A DNA stretch of 64,000 nt from Pseudomonas muyukensis (GCF_019139535.1 NZ_CP077073.1:2074501-2138500), one strand, 5' to 3'; counted from the first letter of the stretch, positions 53,438 through 62,858 are shown. Notes: generated from the sequence alone by a model not told the origin. Numbers and translations: made by a program.

Positions 53438-54232
53438 TCAGGTCTTGTCCTTGTTCAAGCGGTTGGCAACCCAGGTGAGTGCCAGCACGAAGGCAAAGTA
53501 GGAGATCACCAGGGCGCTGTTGAAATGGCCGCTGCTGTTGCGCATGTTGTTCAGGTACACCTGCAGGGTCTCGTAGCGGGTGCCCACCAGCAGGTTGGCG
53601 AACACGAACTCGCCGAACAGGAACGAGAACGACAGCAGCAGCGCCACCATCAGGCCCTTGCGCAGGTTCGGCAGCACCACCAGCAACGCTGCCTGCAGGG
53701 GGCTGGCGCCGAGCAGTTGGGCAGCGTCCATCAGGTCGCGCAGGTTGATGGCCTGCAGGTTGTTGGTGATCGCCCGGTACATGAACGGCAGGGCGATGGT
53801 GAAGTAGCAGCCGATCAGGATCCACGGCGTGCCGACCATGGCCAGCGGGCCACTGCCGTACAGTTGCAGCAGGCCCACCGCCGAGACCACCGGCGGTACC
53901 GCGAACGGCAGCAGGATCAGCACGTTCATCAGCGCGTCGAGTTTCGGGAAGTGGTAGTGCACCACGAACAACAGCGGCAGGATCAGCAGCACCGACAGCA
54001 GCAGGGCGCCGATGCACACCAGCAGCGACTGGCCAAAGGCGGCGAGAAAGCGCGGCTCGCTCCACAGCGCCACATACCATTTGAAGGTCAGGCCACTGGG
54101 CAGCAGGGTCGCCGACCAGCTGGTGGCCAGCGAGTAGAGCAGGGTGCCGGCCAGCGGCAGCAGCAGGATCGCAAACAGCAGGTACACCACCAATCGATGG
54201 TAGAACCCGGCCGAGGCGTTTTCAGCGCGCAT
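53438..54232 (-). CDS. ABC transporter permease (second)
   Basis: A 264-residue, six-helix BPD-type permease with the EAA-type loop DAAQLLGASPLQAALLVVLPNLRKG, which contacts the ATPase. It overlaps the preceding permease by 11 bases and ends one base before the ATPase start. It is similar to the permeases of 2-aminoethylphosphonate and putrescine importers. The substrate is inferred from the operon only. Confidence 0.92.
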   Translation of the reverse strand: MRAENASAGFYHRLVVYLLFAILLLPLAGTLLYSLATSWSATLLPSGLTFKWYVALWSEPRFLAAFGQSLLVCIGALLLSVLLILPLLFVVHYHFPKLDALMNVLILLPFAVPPVVSAVGLLQLYGSGPLAMVGTPWILIGCYFTIALPFMYRAITNNLQAINLRDLMDAAQLLGASPLQAALLVVLPNLRKGLMVALLLSFSFLFGEFVFANLLVGTRYETLQVYLNNMRNSSGHFNSALVISYFAFVLALTWVANRLNKDKT

Positions 54233-55061
54233 GGTAGCTCCTCTTGAGCAGCCATTGATGGGCCACGGTGACCACCGTCATCAGCCCCACCAGGACCATG
54301 GCCAGGGCGCTGGCCAGGTTCGGGTCGAGGCTGATGTCACCGGCCACCAGGCCGGCAATGCGGATCGGCAGCACGTTGAAGTTGCCGGTGGTCAGGGCGT
54401 AGACGGTGGCGTAGGCGCCCAGGGCGTTGGCCAGCAGGATGACGAAGGTACCGAGCAGTGCCGGGGTGAGCACCGGCAGGCCGATGTGTCGCCAGAACTG
54501 CCAGGGGCTGGCCCCGAGCAGCGCGGCGGATTCGCGCCAGTCGGCGCGCAGGGCGTCGAAGGCCGGGTACAGCAGCAATACGCCGAGCGGTATCTGGAAG
54601 TAGGTGTAGACCAGGATCAGCCCGGTCTTGGAATAGATGCTGAAATCGCCGAGCAGGCCCATCTGCTTGAGCAGCAGGGTCAGCGCGCCATTGAAACCGA
54701 GCAGGATGATGAAGGCGAACGCCAGCGGCACCCCGGAGAAATTGCTGGTCATGTTGGCGAAGGCGCTGACGAAATCGCGCAGCTTCGAATCGACCTGGCG
54801 CAGCGAATAGGCGCCGAGGGTGGCGATGACGATGCCGAACAGGCTCGACCAGAAGCTGATCTCCAGGCTGCGTTGCAGCGCTTGCAGGTAGAACTTCGAG
54901 GCGAAGATCTTGCTGAAGTTGGCCAGGCCCCAACCGCTGTCGCTCTGCAGGCTGTTGATGGCGACCCAGGCCAGCGGGGCGATCTGGAAGACGACGAAGA
55001 ACACGGCGAACGGCAGCAGGCAGAGCAGGGCCAGGTAGCGGCCTCGTTGGGTGGCATTCAC
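54222..55061 (-). CDS. ABC transporter permease (first)
   Basis: A 279-residue, six-helix permease with the EAA-like loop ESAALLGASPWQFWRHIGLPVLTPALLG. The start is GTG at 55061, overlapping the upstream stop (GTGA) with GGGAG seven bases before; the open frame extends upstream without a better site. It forms a heterodimeric channel with the second permease. Confidence 0.9.
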   Translation of the reverse strand: MNATQRGRYLALLCLLPFAVFFVVFQIAPLAWVAINSLQSDSGWGLANFSKIFASKFYLQALQRSLEISFWSSLFGIVIATLGAYSLRQVDSKLRDFVSAFANMTSNFSGVPLAFAFIILLGFNGALTLLLKQMGLLGDFSIYSKTGLILVYTYFQIPLGVLLLYPAFDALRADWRESAALLGASPWQFWRHIGLPVLTPALLGTFVILLANALGAYATVYALTTGNFNVLPIRIAGLVAGDISLDPNLASALAMVLVGLMTVVTVAHQWLLKRSYHAR

Positions 55062-55864
55062 TTGAGCAGCTCCCGGCAGACCGGCTTGTCGTGGGCGGCG
55101 CCGAGCAGTTCGCAGATCGTGCCGCACAGCTCGGTCTGCAGCGGCTTGGCCGCAGGGTCGAGGCTGAAGGCTTCACCGAACACGAACAGCGGCACCTCGC
55201 GCTCTTCGGCCAGCAGGCCGTTGTGCGAACGGTCGTTGTTCATGCCATGGTCGGCGGTGACCAGCACCTGGTAGCCCTCTTCGAGCCAGCGTGGCAGGTA
55301 GTCGGCCAGCAGGATGTCGGCACCGCGCGCGGCATTGCGGTACTGGCTGCTGTCCAGGCCGTGGCGGTGGCCGGCGTCGTCGATGTTCATCGGGTGCACC
55401 AGCAGGAAGTTCGGCGCGTGGCGCCGGCGCAGGTATTCGGCGTCGGCCAGCAGGTGCGAGTCGGGATAGTGGTCGGCGTAGTAGAACAGGCCGTGCTGGA
55501 TCGGCAGCTTCGGCGCGTGGGTATGGCGATCGCGCAGTGGGTCGAACGGCGAGCGGTTGTACAGCTCGCTGATCCAGTGATAGGCCGCGGCGGCGGTGCC
55601 CAGCCCGGCTTCGCGGGCGTAGTGGAACACGCTGCGCTGGTTGGACAGGCGACTGACCTGGTTGTGCACGATGCCGCTGTCGATGGGCGGCACGCCGGTG
55701 AGGATGCATTCGTACAGCGGCCGGGACAGCGACGGCAGCTCGCACTCCAGGCGGTACAGCGCGGCACGGTCGGCCTCGACGTAGGCGTGCAGGTGGCCCA
55801 TGGCGTGGTGCGCGACCTGGTGGTTGAGGCCGTCGAGCAGGACCAGGATGACGTTGTGTTGCAT
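55058..55864 (-). CDS. Alkaline-phosphatase-superfamily hydrolase in ABC operon
   Basis: A 268-residue member of the nucleotide pyrophosphatase/phosphodiesterase and phosphonoacetate-hydrolase clan. Metal-binding elements are ILVLLDGLN at the start, DDAGHRHG and TADHGMNND. It has no signal peptide, so it is cytoplasmic and would act on substrate after uptake. The position inside an ABC-importer operon suggests hydrolysis of a phosphonate, phosphate ester or diester. The exact substrate is unknown. It overlaps the permease gene by four bases. Confidence 0.87.
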   Translation of the reverse strand: MQHNVILVLLDGLNHQVAHHAMGHLHAYVEADRAALYRLECELPSLSRPLYECILTGVPPIDSGIVHNQVSRLSNQRSVFHYAREAGLGTAAAAYHWISELYNRSPFDPLRDRHTHAPKLPIQHGLFYYADHYPDSHLLADAEYLRRRHAPNFLLVHPMNIDDAGHRHGLDSSQYRNAARGADILLADYLPRWLEEGYQVLVTADHGMNNDRSHNGLLAEEREVPLFVFGEAFSLDPAAKPLQTELCGTICELLGAAHDKPVCRELLK

Positions 55865-55894
55865 GATTGCTCCGGGAAAATTCCGCGGTGGGGG

Positions 55895-55963
55895 CCTTCG
55901 CCGGCAAGCCGGCTCCTACAGGTTCGGCGCATCCCCTGTAGGAGCCGGCTTGCCGGCGAAAGG
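55895..55963. repeat. REP inverted pair
   Basis: CCTTCGCCGGCAAGCCGGCT with CCTACAGG and an inverted copy separated by 12 bases, between the binding-protein gene and the hydrolase. It could attenuate transcription, giving more binding protein than the rest of the operon. Confidence 0.9.
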
Positions 55964-55992
55964 GCCGGTCAAGGCAGAAGAGCTGCCAGGCC

Positions 55993-57051
55993 TTATTCCA
56001 TCTCGATGATCACCTGCTCCTGCCACTGCTGCGGCAAGGCCTTGGAGGTCGCTTCCCAGGCCGCGGCATCCTTGATCGGTTGCGCCGCCTTGTACTGCGC
56101 GTTGGGCAGCAGCTTGGCCTGCACGTCGGCCGGCAGCTTCAGGTGCTCGGCGCGGATCGGCCGGGCGTGGCCGATGGCCAGGTTGGTTTGCCCGGCGTCG
56201 CTGAAGATGTACTCGCGGGCCAGCTTGGCGGCGTTGGGGTGCTTGGCGTACTTGTTGATGATGGTGGTGTAGCCGGAGGTAACCGAACCGTCCGAGGGGA
56301 TCAGCACTTCAAAGCGCTTCGGGTCGATCTGGTCGCGGTAGCTCAGGCCATTGAAGTCCCACACCACGCCGACTTCCACCTCGCCCTTCTCCAGGGTCTG
56401 GATGGTTGGGTTGGCCAGCGACAGGCGCTTCTGCTGGGCCAGCTTGGTGAACAGCTGCAGGCCCGGCTCGATGTTGCGTTCGTCACCCTTGTAGGCGATG
56501 GCAGCGGCGAGCACGCCGTTGGCGGCCTGGGCGGCGGTGCCGACGTCACCGATGGCGACCTTGTACTTGCCTTTTTCCAGGTCGTGCCAGGTGCTCGGGC
56601 GTTCGCCTTCCTTGACCAGGTCCTTGTTGATGATGAAGGCGATGGTGCCGGTATAGGCCAGGGCCCAGTGGCCGTCCTGGTCCTTGGCCCACGCCGGTAC
56701 CTGGTCCCAGGTGCTCGGCTTGTACGGCTGGGTCACCCCCTTGCTGGCGGCGATCGGGCCGAAGGCGGCGCCGACGTCGCCGATATCGGCGCTGGCGTTA
56801 TCCTTTTCGGCGTCGAACTTGGCGATTTCCTGGGCCGAGCTCATGTCGGTATCGCTGTGCTTGAGGCCGTATTTTTTTGCCAGGTCTTCCCAGGTGCCTT
56901 TCCAGTTGGCCCAGGCATCGGGCATGCCCACGCTGTTGACCGTGCCTTCCTTGCGGGCGGCGTCTTCGAGGGCCTTGAGGTCCTGGGCCATGGCCGAGGT
57001 GCAAAAAGCGATGGCTGAACCGAGCAGTGACGCCATGAACAACTTTTTCAT
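55993..57051 (-). CDS. ABC transporter periplasmic substrate-binding protein
   Basis: A 352-residue class F-type binding protein (iron/spermidine/2-aminoethylphosphonate cluster) with a signal peptide ending SAMAQD. DLKALEDAARKEGTVNSVGMPDAWANW and VGVVWDFNGLSYRDQI are typical. The ligand is unknown; the 2-aminoethylphosphonate annotation common to this type is based on similarity. AAGGAGCTTCGG precedes the ATG at 57051. It is the first gene of the operon, divergent from the GntR regulator. Confidence 0.9.
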   Translation of the reverse strand: MKKLFMASLLGSAIAFCTSAMAQDLKALEDAARKEGTVNSVGMPDAWANWKGTWEDLAKKYGLKHSDTDMSSAQEIAKFDAEKDNASADIGDVGAAFGPIAASKGVTQPYKPSTWDQVPAWAKDQDGHWALAYTGTIAFIINKDLVKEGERPSTWHDLEKGKYKVAIGDVGTAAQAANGVLAAAIAYKGDERNIEPGLQLFTKLAQQKRLSLANPTIQTLEKGEVEVGVVWDFNGLSYRDQIDPKRFEVLIPSDGSVTSGYTTIINKYAKHPNAAKLAREYIFSDAGQTNLAIGHARPIRAEHLKLPADVQAKLLPNAQYKAAQPIKDAAAWEATSKALPQQWQEQVIIEME

Positions 57052-57378
57052 CCGAAGCTCCTTGGGTGGGGTGCCGTGCAATCGTTGTTATGAGGGAATC
57101 CTGTGCTTGCGACCCGTGGTCTAGGTCAGCAAACCTCGAGCCAAGGTAGGCCTGTTGCGTGACAGTTTGATGTAAGGGGCGGCGCACAAGGGCGGGACGC
57201 AGGCCCTGGAAAGACAGCGTAGACCAGATCGAAAGCCTTGATTCCCGAGGGCTGGCCCGGATCTGGCAAGTGCCGCTTGGCACCTTTGTCACAGGATGTT
57301 CATCAGCCGTGCCTAGGCTTGCACGACGTTCCACGTGCCCTGTTTCGGGGCTGGACTAGTCCAGATAGGTAACCTTCG
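57052..57378. promoter_or_regulatory. Divergent control region of the uptake operon and GntR gene
   Basis: A 327-base interval with no ORF of note. It holds the perfect palindrome CTGGACTAGTCCAG at 57351-57364, 14 bases before the GntR start codon. The likely promoters of both transcripts are here, though I cannot place -10/-35 elements with confidence. Confidence 0.6.
57351..57364. promoter_or_regulatory. Probable GntR operator palindrome
   Basis: CTGGACTAGTCCAG is a perfect 14-base palindrome near the start of the GntR gene. GntR/HutC-type regulators bind short palindromes of this size, so it is a good candidate autoregulatory site. Confidence 0.6.
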
Positions 57379-58092
57379 ATGCAAGCGACGCCACCGCGTG
57401 CGGTAACAGCCATCTGTCATGCCTTGCAGGAGCAGATCGAACATGGCCTGCTGGCGCCGGGCGGCAAGCTGCCGGCCGAACGACGGCTCAGCGAGGTGTT
57501 CGACACCACGCGCATCACCCTGCGCGAAGCGCTGGTGCAACTGGAGGCCATGGGGCTGATCTACCGCGAGGAGCGGCGCGGCTGGTTCGTCGCGCCGCAG
57601 CGGCTGACCTACGACCTGATCGAGCGCAGCCACTTCCATGCCATGGTCCGCGACCAGGGGCGGCTGCCCAGCACCGAGCTGTTGTCGGCGCGCCTGCAAC
57701 CGGCGCCCGCGGCGATCTGTGCGCGGCTGCGCCTGCCAGCGCTGTCCAGCGTGGTGCGCATCTGCCGGTTGCGGCGCATCGACGGGCGGGCGGTGCTGTA
57801 TGCCGAGCACTACCTCAACCCGCGCTATTTCCCCGGGATCCTCGCCCTGGACCTGGCCCAGTCGCTGACCGAGGTCTATGCGCGGGAGTACGCCATTCAT
57901 TATGGGCAGGTGTGCTTCGAGATCCTGCCCACGGCGTTACCGGTGGAGGCGGCGGCGGCGTTGAGGGTGTCGGCGGGCAGCCCGGGGCTGCATATCACCC
58001 GGGTCAACAGCGACCAGCATGGGCACCTGATCGACTGTGACCTGGAGTATTGGCGGCACGATGCGATCCGCATTCGCGCCGATGCGGGATAG
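57379..58092 (+). CDS. GntR/HutC-family regulator with UTRA domain
   Basis: A 237-residue PhnF-type regulator. The N-terminal winged helix has GGKLPAERRLSEVFDTTRITLREALVQLEAMGLIYREERRGWFV. The UTRA ligand-binding domain (about 95-235) follows. It diverges from the phosphonate-type ABC operon, so it is the presumed repressor of that operon, responding to the imported compound or a breakdown product. Confidence 0.92.
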   Translation: MQATPPRAVTAICHALQEQIEHGLLAPGGKLPAERRLSEVFDTTRITLREALVQLEAMGLIYREERRGWFVAPQRLTYDLIERSHFHAMVRDQGRLPSTELLSARLQPAPAAICARLRLPALSSVVRICRLRRIDGRAVLYAEHYLNPRYFPGILALDLAQSLTEVYAREYAIHYGQVCFEILPTALPVEAAAALRVSAGSPGLHITRVNSDQHGHLIDCDLEYWRHDAIRIRADAG

Positions 58093-58093
58093 G

Positions 58094-60232
58094 TTAATCG
58101 GCCGCCGCCCCGCCACCCGCCGTCACCACCTGCACCGACAAGCGCGGCGTCGCCAGGTCCAGCCCGGCTTCGTCGAGCTGGCGCTTCAACGCCAGGTTGA
58201 ACGCCCGCGACACTTCCCATTGCTTGATCGGCGCCGTCTTGAACCGCGCGCGCAGGATCGCCGAGCCCGACTCGAAACTCTCCACCCCCTGCAACTCCAG
58301 CGGCGACCAGATATTGCGGCGCATCAGCGGGTCGTTGCGCAGCTTCTGGCCGACCTCGCGGATCAGCGTGATGGCCTGGTCGATGTTCATGCTGTGCGGG
58401 ATCGCCACGCGGAAGATCGCGTAGCCGAACTCGCGGGAGTAGTTCTTGATGCTCTTGATCTCGCTGAACGGGATGGTGTGCACGATGCCGTCGATGTCGC
58501 GCAGGCGCACGGTGCGGATGGTCAGGCCCTCGACCGTGCCCAGGTGGCCGCCGACATCGACGTAATCGTCGATGGCCAGCGAGTCCTCGATGATGATGAA
58601 CAGGCCGGTGATCAGGTCGGCCACCAGCGACTGCGCGCCGAAGCCGATGGCCAGGCCGATGACACCGGCACCGGCCAGCAGCGGGGTGACGTTCATGCCC
58701 ATGTTGGCCAGGGCGACGATCACCGCGATGATGAAGATCACCACGAACATCACGTTGCGGATCAGCGGCATCATGGTTTGCGCGCGGGCGTTGGCCAGGC
58801 CTCGGCGCGAGCGCACCAGGGCGTGGTGCACGGCGGTGTCGGCGAGGATCCACACCAGCCAGGCGACGATCAGCGTGCCGGCCAGGCCCAGCAGGCGGAT
58901 GCTCACTTCATGGCCGTCGCCTTCGGCGAAGCCGATCATCGACTGGCCCCACACCCGCAGGCCCAGTTCGATGAACAGCAGCCAGATGAACAGGTGCACC
59001 AGCAGGTAGCCGAAGTTGCGCAGGCGCTCGGCGTAGACTGCCTGGCGCTTGTTGGCGCGCTTGGGGTTGGCGGCGTGGCGGCGTACCAGGCCGTTGAGCA
59101 CCATGCACACCACCACCAGCACCGTGCACATCAGCGATTGGCGCAGGGCGGTGCTGGTGTCGCCGGCGGAGACGAAGGTGGCGAACAGCGAGATCGCCAC
59201 CAGGATCAGCGCCGGGATGTACCAGAAGCTGCCGAGGATCTCGATGGTGTCGCTCAAGGTGCGCCGGGTCAGGCGCCGGGACAGCGGCTGGTTGCGGATC
59301 AGGTGGGCGATCGGCCTACGGAAACGCAGGATGAACAAGCCGGTGCACAGCGCGGCGACGACATTGGCCAGGGTCGCCAGGGCGTGGGCCAGGTGGCTGC
59401 CCAGGGCCGTGGTCAGGCGCGGGTCGCTCATCGCCTCGCCGAACGCGGCGAAGCTGCCGATCAGCCACAGCGGGCGAAACGCCTGGTGGCGCAGGATGTA
59501 CAGGGCGCGGTGGCGGTGCGGGCCGTCGAGCAGCGAGAAGGCAATCACGCAGATCGCCGAGAACAGGGTGCCGACCACCAGCGCGTAGGCCAGCACCATG
59601 GCCATCGACTTGCCCAGCGAGGCGGGCAGCACGATGCTCAGGTAGACGGTGAACACCAACGCCACCAGCCAGGGCCCGAGCTTGCGCAGGGCGAAGCGTA
59701 CCAGGTCCCAGGTACGTGGATGCTGGGGCAGCTCCTCGGTGAGGCCAAAGCGCAGGCGCACGCGGTGGCCGATCCAGTTGAAGGCGTAGGCCAGCAGGGC
59801 CCAGACCGCGATCACCCCGGCGAAGCCGAACAGGATCGCCGGCCATTGGTGCACCGGCACCACCAGCGCGGCCAGTTCCGCCTGGGCCTGGTCGATTTCC
59901 TGCGACCAGCGGTTGAACGGGCTGGCATCGCCGCTGAACTGCTTTTCGAAGTCGTGCAGGGCGCCGCCGATCAGGCCGAGCACGCCCTGTTCGACGCTGG
60001 GTTGCGATTGCTTGGTGGCGTCGCGCAGCTTTTTCAGGTCAGCCAGCAGCTTGGCCCGTTGCTGGTCGTTTTCCAGGTTCTTGATCACCTCGTCCAGCGA
60101 CTTGCCCAAGGGCTCGCTGGCCTCGGGCTGGGCGGGGGCGCTCGAACCGAGCAGGCCCGGCAGGCCGGCGGCGTGCACCGGGGTGGCGAACAACAGGAAC
60201 AGCAGCGTGATGCAACGCAGGAAGGCTGGCAC
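58094..60232 (-). CDS. MscS-family mechanosensitive channel (YbiO-like)
   Basis: A 712-residue inner-membrane channel with a signal peptide (LLFATPVHAAG), a periplasmic coiled part, about ten membrane helices and the C-terminal MscS core (about 500-690). The pore and beta-domain elements are seen in GVIGLAIGFGAQSLVADLITGLFIIIEDSLAIDDYV, then VEGLTIRTVRLRD and IPFSEIKSIKNYS. Length and layout resemble E. coli YbiO. It protects cells from hypo-osmotic shock. It converges on the GntR gene with one base between the stops. Confidence 0.92.
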   Translation of the reverse strand: MPAFLRCITLLFLLFATPVHAAGLPGLLGSSAPAQPEASEPLGKSLDEVIKNLENDQQRAKLLADLKKLRDATKQSQPSVEQGVLGLIGGALHDFEKQFSGDASPFNRWSQEIDQAQAELAALVVPVHQWPAILFGFAGVIAVWALLAYAFNWIGHRVRLRFGLTEELPQHPRTWDLVRFALRKLGPWLVALVFTVYLSIVLPASLGKSMAMVLAYALVVGTLFSAICVIAFSLLDGPHRHRALYILRHQAFRPLWLIGSFAAFGEAMSDPRLTTALGSHLAHALATLANVVAALCTGLFILRFRRPIAHLIRNQPLSRRLTRRTLSDTIEILGSFWYIPALILVAISLFATFVSAGDTSTALRQSLMCTVLVVVCMVLNGLVRRHAANPKRANKRQAVYAERLRNFGYLLVHLFIWLLFIELGLRVWGQSMIGFAEGDGHEVSIRLLGLAGTLIVAWLVWILADTAVHHALVRSRRGLANARAQTMMPLIRNVMFVVIFIIAVIVALANMGMNVTPLLAGAGVIGLAIGFGAQSLVADLITGLFIIIEDSLAIDDYVDVGGHLGTVEGLTIRTVRLRDIDGIVHTIPFSEIKSIKNYSREFGYAIFRVAIPHSMNIDQAITLIREVGQKLRNDPLMRRNIWSPLELQGVESFESGSAILRARFKTAPIKQWEVSRAFNLALKRQLDEAGLDLATPRLSVQVVTAGGGAAAD

Positions 60233-60276
60233 CGGGAAATCTACCTCAGGTCAAACGATTGCCCGAGTGTAGAGGT

Positions 60277-60447
60277 TTACGACGGCAGTTTCTCGAGGAT
60301 CTTCCAGCAGGTGAGGCCAAAGATGCCGAGGGTGCCGATCCACATCATCAGCACCCCGACGTTGCGCTCGCGCAGGCTGAAACCGATGGTCAGCAGCATC
60401 AGGAACAGGAATACCGGCACGAACAAGGAGAGGAACGGCGATGACAT
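60277..60447 (-). CDS. Small membrane protein (56 residues)
   Basis: Two hydrophobic segments (SLFVPVFLFLMLLTIGFSL and VLMMWIGTLGIFGLTCWKI) around a short charged loop RERN. AAGGAT precedes the ATG at 60447. Its gene is 45 bases upstream of the MscS gene in the same direction and may be co-transcribed. Function is unknown. Confidence 0.8.
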   Translation of the reverse strand: MSSPFLSLFVPVFLFLMLLTIGFSLRERNVGVLMMWIGTLGIFGLTCWKILEKLPS

Positions 60448-60531
60448 GGACAGAATCCTTCTGTTTTTGGGGCCATGCATCAAGCATAGCGGCTTAGCGG
60501 CGAAGCGGGTTGACCGGGGACAGGAGAGGCG

Positions 60532-60652
60532 GGTGTTCGCCGGCCAGTCGGCGCCTACAGGCGTTGCGTAGGCGCCGGCCTGCCGGCGAACACCGGCATA
60601 GCCGGTGCCATTCACCGCGTCGCCTGGTTCGCCAGCAAGCTGGCTCCTACAG
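60532..60652. repeat. REP cluster
   Basis: Alternating REP units: GTTCGCCGGCCAGTCGGCGCC, its inverted GGCGCCGGCCTGCCGGCGAA, CACCGGCATAGCCGGTG and GGTTCGCCAGCAAGCTGGCT. It lies between apeB and the small membrane protein gene. Confidence 0.85.
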
Positions 60653-60664
60653 GCGAACGGCCTT

Positions 60665-61954
60665 TCAAGGCAGGTCGCGGCTGCGGTAGAACGCCATGAG
60701 CACCTTCACCAGGTGGGCCAGGTCCTGGCTGCCGCACAGCTCGCGGATCGAGTGCATGGCGAAGGTCGGCAGGCCGATGTCGACGGTGCGCACCCCCAGG
60801 TGGCTGGCGGTGATCGGGCCGATGGTCGAGCCGCAGCCCATGTCGCTGCGCACCACGAAGCTCTGCACCGGTACTTCCTCGGCCATGCACAGGTGGCGGA
60901 AGAAGCCGGCGGTTTCGCTGTTGGTGGCGTAGCGCTGGTTGTTGTTGACCTTGATCACCGGCCCGGCGTTGAGCTTGGGCCCGTGGTTGCCGTCGTGCTT
61001 GTCGGCGTAGTTGGGGTGCACGCCGTGGGCGTTGTCGGCCGAGACCATCAGCGAGCGCTGGATGGTGCGCACGTAGTCGTCGTTGTCCGGCAGCAGGCGT
61101 TGCAAGGTCTGCTCGAGCATCGGGCCGTCGGCGCCACAGGCCGAACAGGAGCCGACTTCCTCGTGGTCGTTGCACACCAGCACGCAGGTTTCGTCGCTGT
61201 CGGCGCCGAGCAACGCCTGCAGGCCGGCGTAGCACGACAGCAGGTTGTCCAGGCGCGCGCCGGCGATGAAGTCGCCGTTCAGGCCGATCAGGGCGGCGTC
61301 CTGGGTGTCGTAGAAGCTCAGCTCGTAGTCGAGCACCACATCGGCGTTGAGGTCGTGCTCGCGGGCCAGTTGCTCGGTAAGCAAGGCGCGAAAATCGATA
61401 CGCTCGTCACCCGCCACCTGCGCCAGGATCGGCGGCAGCTCGTTCTGCGGGTTGATCGCCCAACCTTCGTTGGCGGTGCGGTTGAGGTGGATCGCCAGGT
61501 TGGGGATCACCGCGATCGGCAGCTTGAAGTCGATCAGTTGGCTCTCGACCTTGCCGTCACGGCGGAAGGTCACCCGGCCGGCCAGCGACAGGTCGCGGTC
61601 GAACCAGGGTGCGAGCAGGGCGCCGCCATACACTTCGACGCCCAGTTGCAGGAAGCCCTGGCGCTGCAGTTCGGGCTGCGGCTTGACCCGCAGGCACGGG
61701 CTGTCGGTGTGGGCGCCGACCATGCGGATGCCGGCCAGCAACGGCGACAGCTTGCCGAGCTTGATGGCGATGATCGAGGAGTCGTTGCGGGTCACGTAGT
61801 AGCGACCACCGGGCACCGTGGCCCAGCTGTCGCGCTCGTCCAGGCGCTGGTAGCCAGCAGCCTCGAGGCGCTGCACCAGGCTGGCGGTGGCGTGGAAGGG
61901 CGTCGGGGAGGCCTTGAGGAATTCGATCAGGCCGGCGTTCAGGGCATCGCGCAT
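60665..61954 (-). CDS. apeB: M18 family aminopeptidase
   Basis: A 429-residue cytosolic dizinc aminopeptidase (aspartyl aminopeptidase family). The first metal ligand is in [14 protein letters not shown], the catalytic acid pair is in CNDHEEVGS, and the C-terminal ligand region is [15 protein letters not shown]. Length and motifs match PepC/ApeB. It removes N-terminal residues from peptides. The start at 61954 begins [13 protein letters not shown], as in homologues. Confidence 0.92.
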   Translation of the reverse strand: MRDALNAGLIEFLKASPTPFHATASLVQRLEAAGYQRLDERDSWATVPGGRYYVTRNDSSIIAIKLGKLSPLLAGIRMVGAHTDSPCLRVKPQPELQRQGFLQLGVEVYGGALLAPWFDRDLSLAGRVTFRRDGKVESQLIDFKLPIAVIPNLAIHLNRTANEGWAINPQNELPPILAQVAGDERIDFRALLTEQLAREHDLNADVVLDYELSFYDTQDAALIGLNGDFIAGARLDNLLSCYAGLQALLGADSDETCVLVCNDHEEVGSCSACGADGPMLEQTLQRLLPDNDDYVRTIQRSLMVSADNAHGVHPNYADKHDGNHGPKLNAGPVIKVNNNQRYATNSETAGFFRHLCMAEEVPVQSFVVRSDMGCGSTIGPITASHLGVRTVDIGLPTFAMHSIRELCGSQDLAHLVKVLMAFYRSRDLP

Positions 61955-62015
61955 AAGTCACTCCAGACAGCAGTGGCGCGAGTTTAGCGTAATTGCTCGA
62001 CAAATTGTGTCGACC

Positions 62016-62082
62016 CCTTCGCCGGCAAGGCCGGCTCCTACAGGTATGGCGCTTTCCTGTAGGAGCCGGCCTTGCCGGCGAA
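62016..62082. repeat. REP inverted pair
   Basis: CCTTCGCCGGCAAGGCCGGCT, then CCTACAGG, with an inverted copy after 11 bases, between apeB and rluA. Confidence 0.9.
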
Positions 62083-62087
62083 TAGCT

Positions 62088-62723
62088 TTAAAACGATGCC
62101 GGGCACTCGAATTTCAGACGTTCGCCCGTCACCGGATGAGTGAAGCTCAGCATCGACGCATGCAGGCACAGCCGCTCATGGGCGGCCAGCGCTTCAGGGT
62201 TGGCATACAGGCGGTCGCCCAGCAGCGGATGGCCGATCGACAACATGTGCACGCGCAGCTGGTGCGAGCGCCCGGTGATCGGCGTCAGCTCGACCCGGCA
62301 ATGATCGGCGCAACGCTCGACGATGCGCCAGAAGGTCAGGGCGTGCTTGCCCTGTTCGTGGTCCACCACGTGACGTGGCTTGGTCGGCGGGTCGTAGCGC
62401 AGCGGCAGGTCGATGCTGCCGCTGTCCAGGGCCGGCTGGCCCCAGCACAGCGCGGTGTAGGCCTTTTCGGTTTCGCGGTCGTGGAACTGGCGCGATAGCT
62501 CACGGTGGCTGTCGGCGTCGCGGGCGAGCAGGATGATCCCCGAGGTTTCCCAGTCCAGGCGGTGGACGATCAGGGCGTCGGGGTAGCCGTTCTCCTGCAG
62601 GCGAGTGATCAGGCAGTCCTTGTTGTCCTCGGCGCGGCCCGGCACCGACAGCAGCAGGGTCGGCTTGTTGATCACCAGGATGGCGGCGTCTTCGTGAAGG
62701 ATCTGGATGTTCGACAGCGGCAT
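62088..62723 (-). CDS. rluA: RluA-family pseudouridine synthase
   Basis: A 211-residue RNA modification enzyme with the catalytic Asp in HRLDWETSG and the family motifs VINKPTLLLSVPG and GRSHQLRVHMLSIGHPLLGDRLY. It lacks an S4 domain, as RluA does; RluA modifies 23S rRNA U746 and certain tRNAs. It lies downstream of minDE, a Pseudomonas arrangement, separated by a REP element. Confidence 0.92.
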   Translation of the reverse strand: MPLSNIQILHEDAAILVINKPTLLLSVPGRAEDNKDCLITRLQENGYPDALIVHRLDWETSGIILLARDADSHRELSRQFHDRETEKAYTALCWGQPALDSGSIDLPLRYDPPTKPRHVVDHEQGKHALTFWRIVERCADHCRVELTPITGRSHQLRVHMLSIGHPLLGDRLYANPEALAAHERLCLHASMLSFTHPVTGERLKFECPASF

Positions 62724-62751
62724 TGCAGGTTCTCTATGCGTATGGAAACCA

Positions 62752-62858
62752 CTGGGGCCGCCTTGCGGCCCTTTCGCGACACAAGGCCGCTCCTACAGAG
62801 GTTGCGTAACCCTGTAGGAGCGGCCTTGTGTCGCGAAAGGGCTGCGAAGCAGCCCCAG
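62752..62858. repeat. Variant REP inverted pair
   Basis: CCCTTTCGCGACACAAGGCC with GCTCCTACAG and its inverted copy, flanked by CTGGGGC/GCCCCAG. The core differs from the other REPs of the window (TCGCGACACAAGGCCGC instead of TCGCCGGCAAGGCCGG), so it is a separate subfamily. Confidence 0.88.

Noticed and set aside
58037..60571. 844-codon plus-strand frame antisense to the MscS gene
   Set aside because: Antisense shadow rich in Gln, His, Arg and Gly; the minus-strand channel gene is fully supported.
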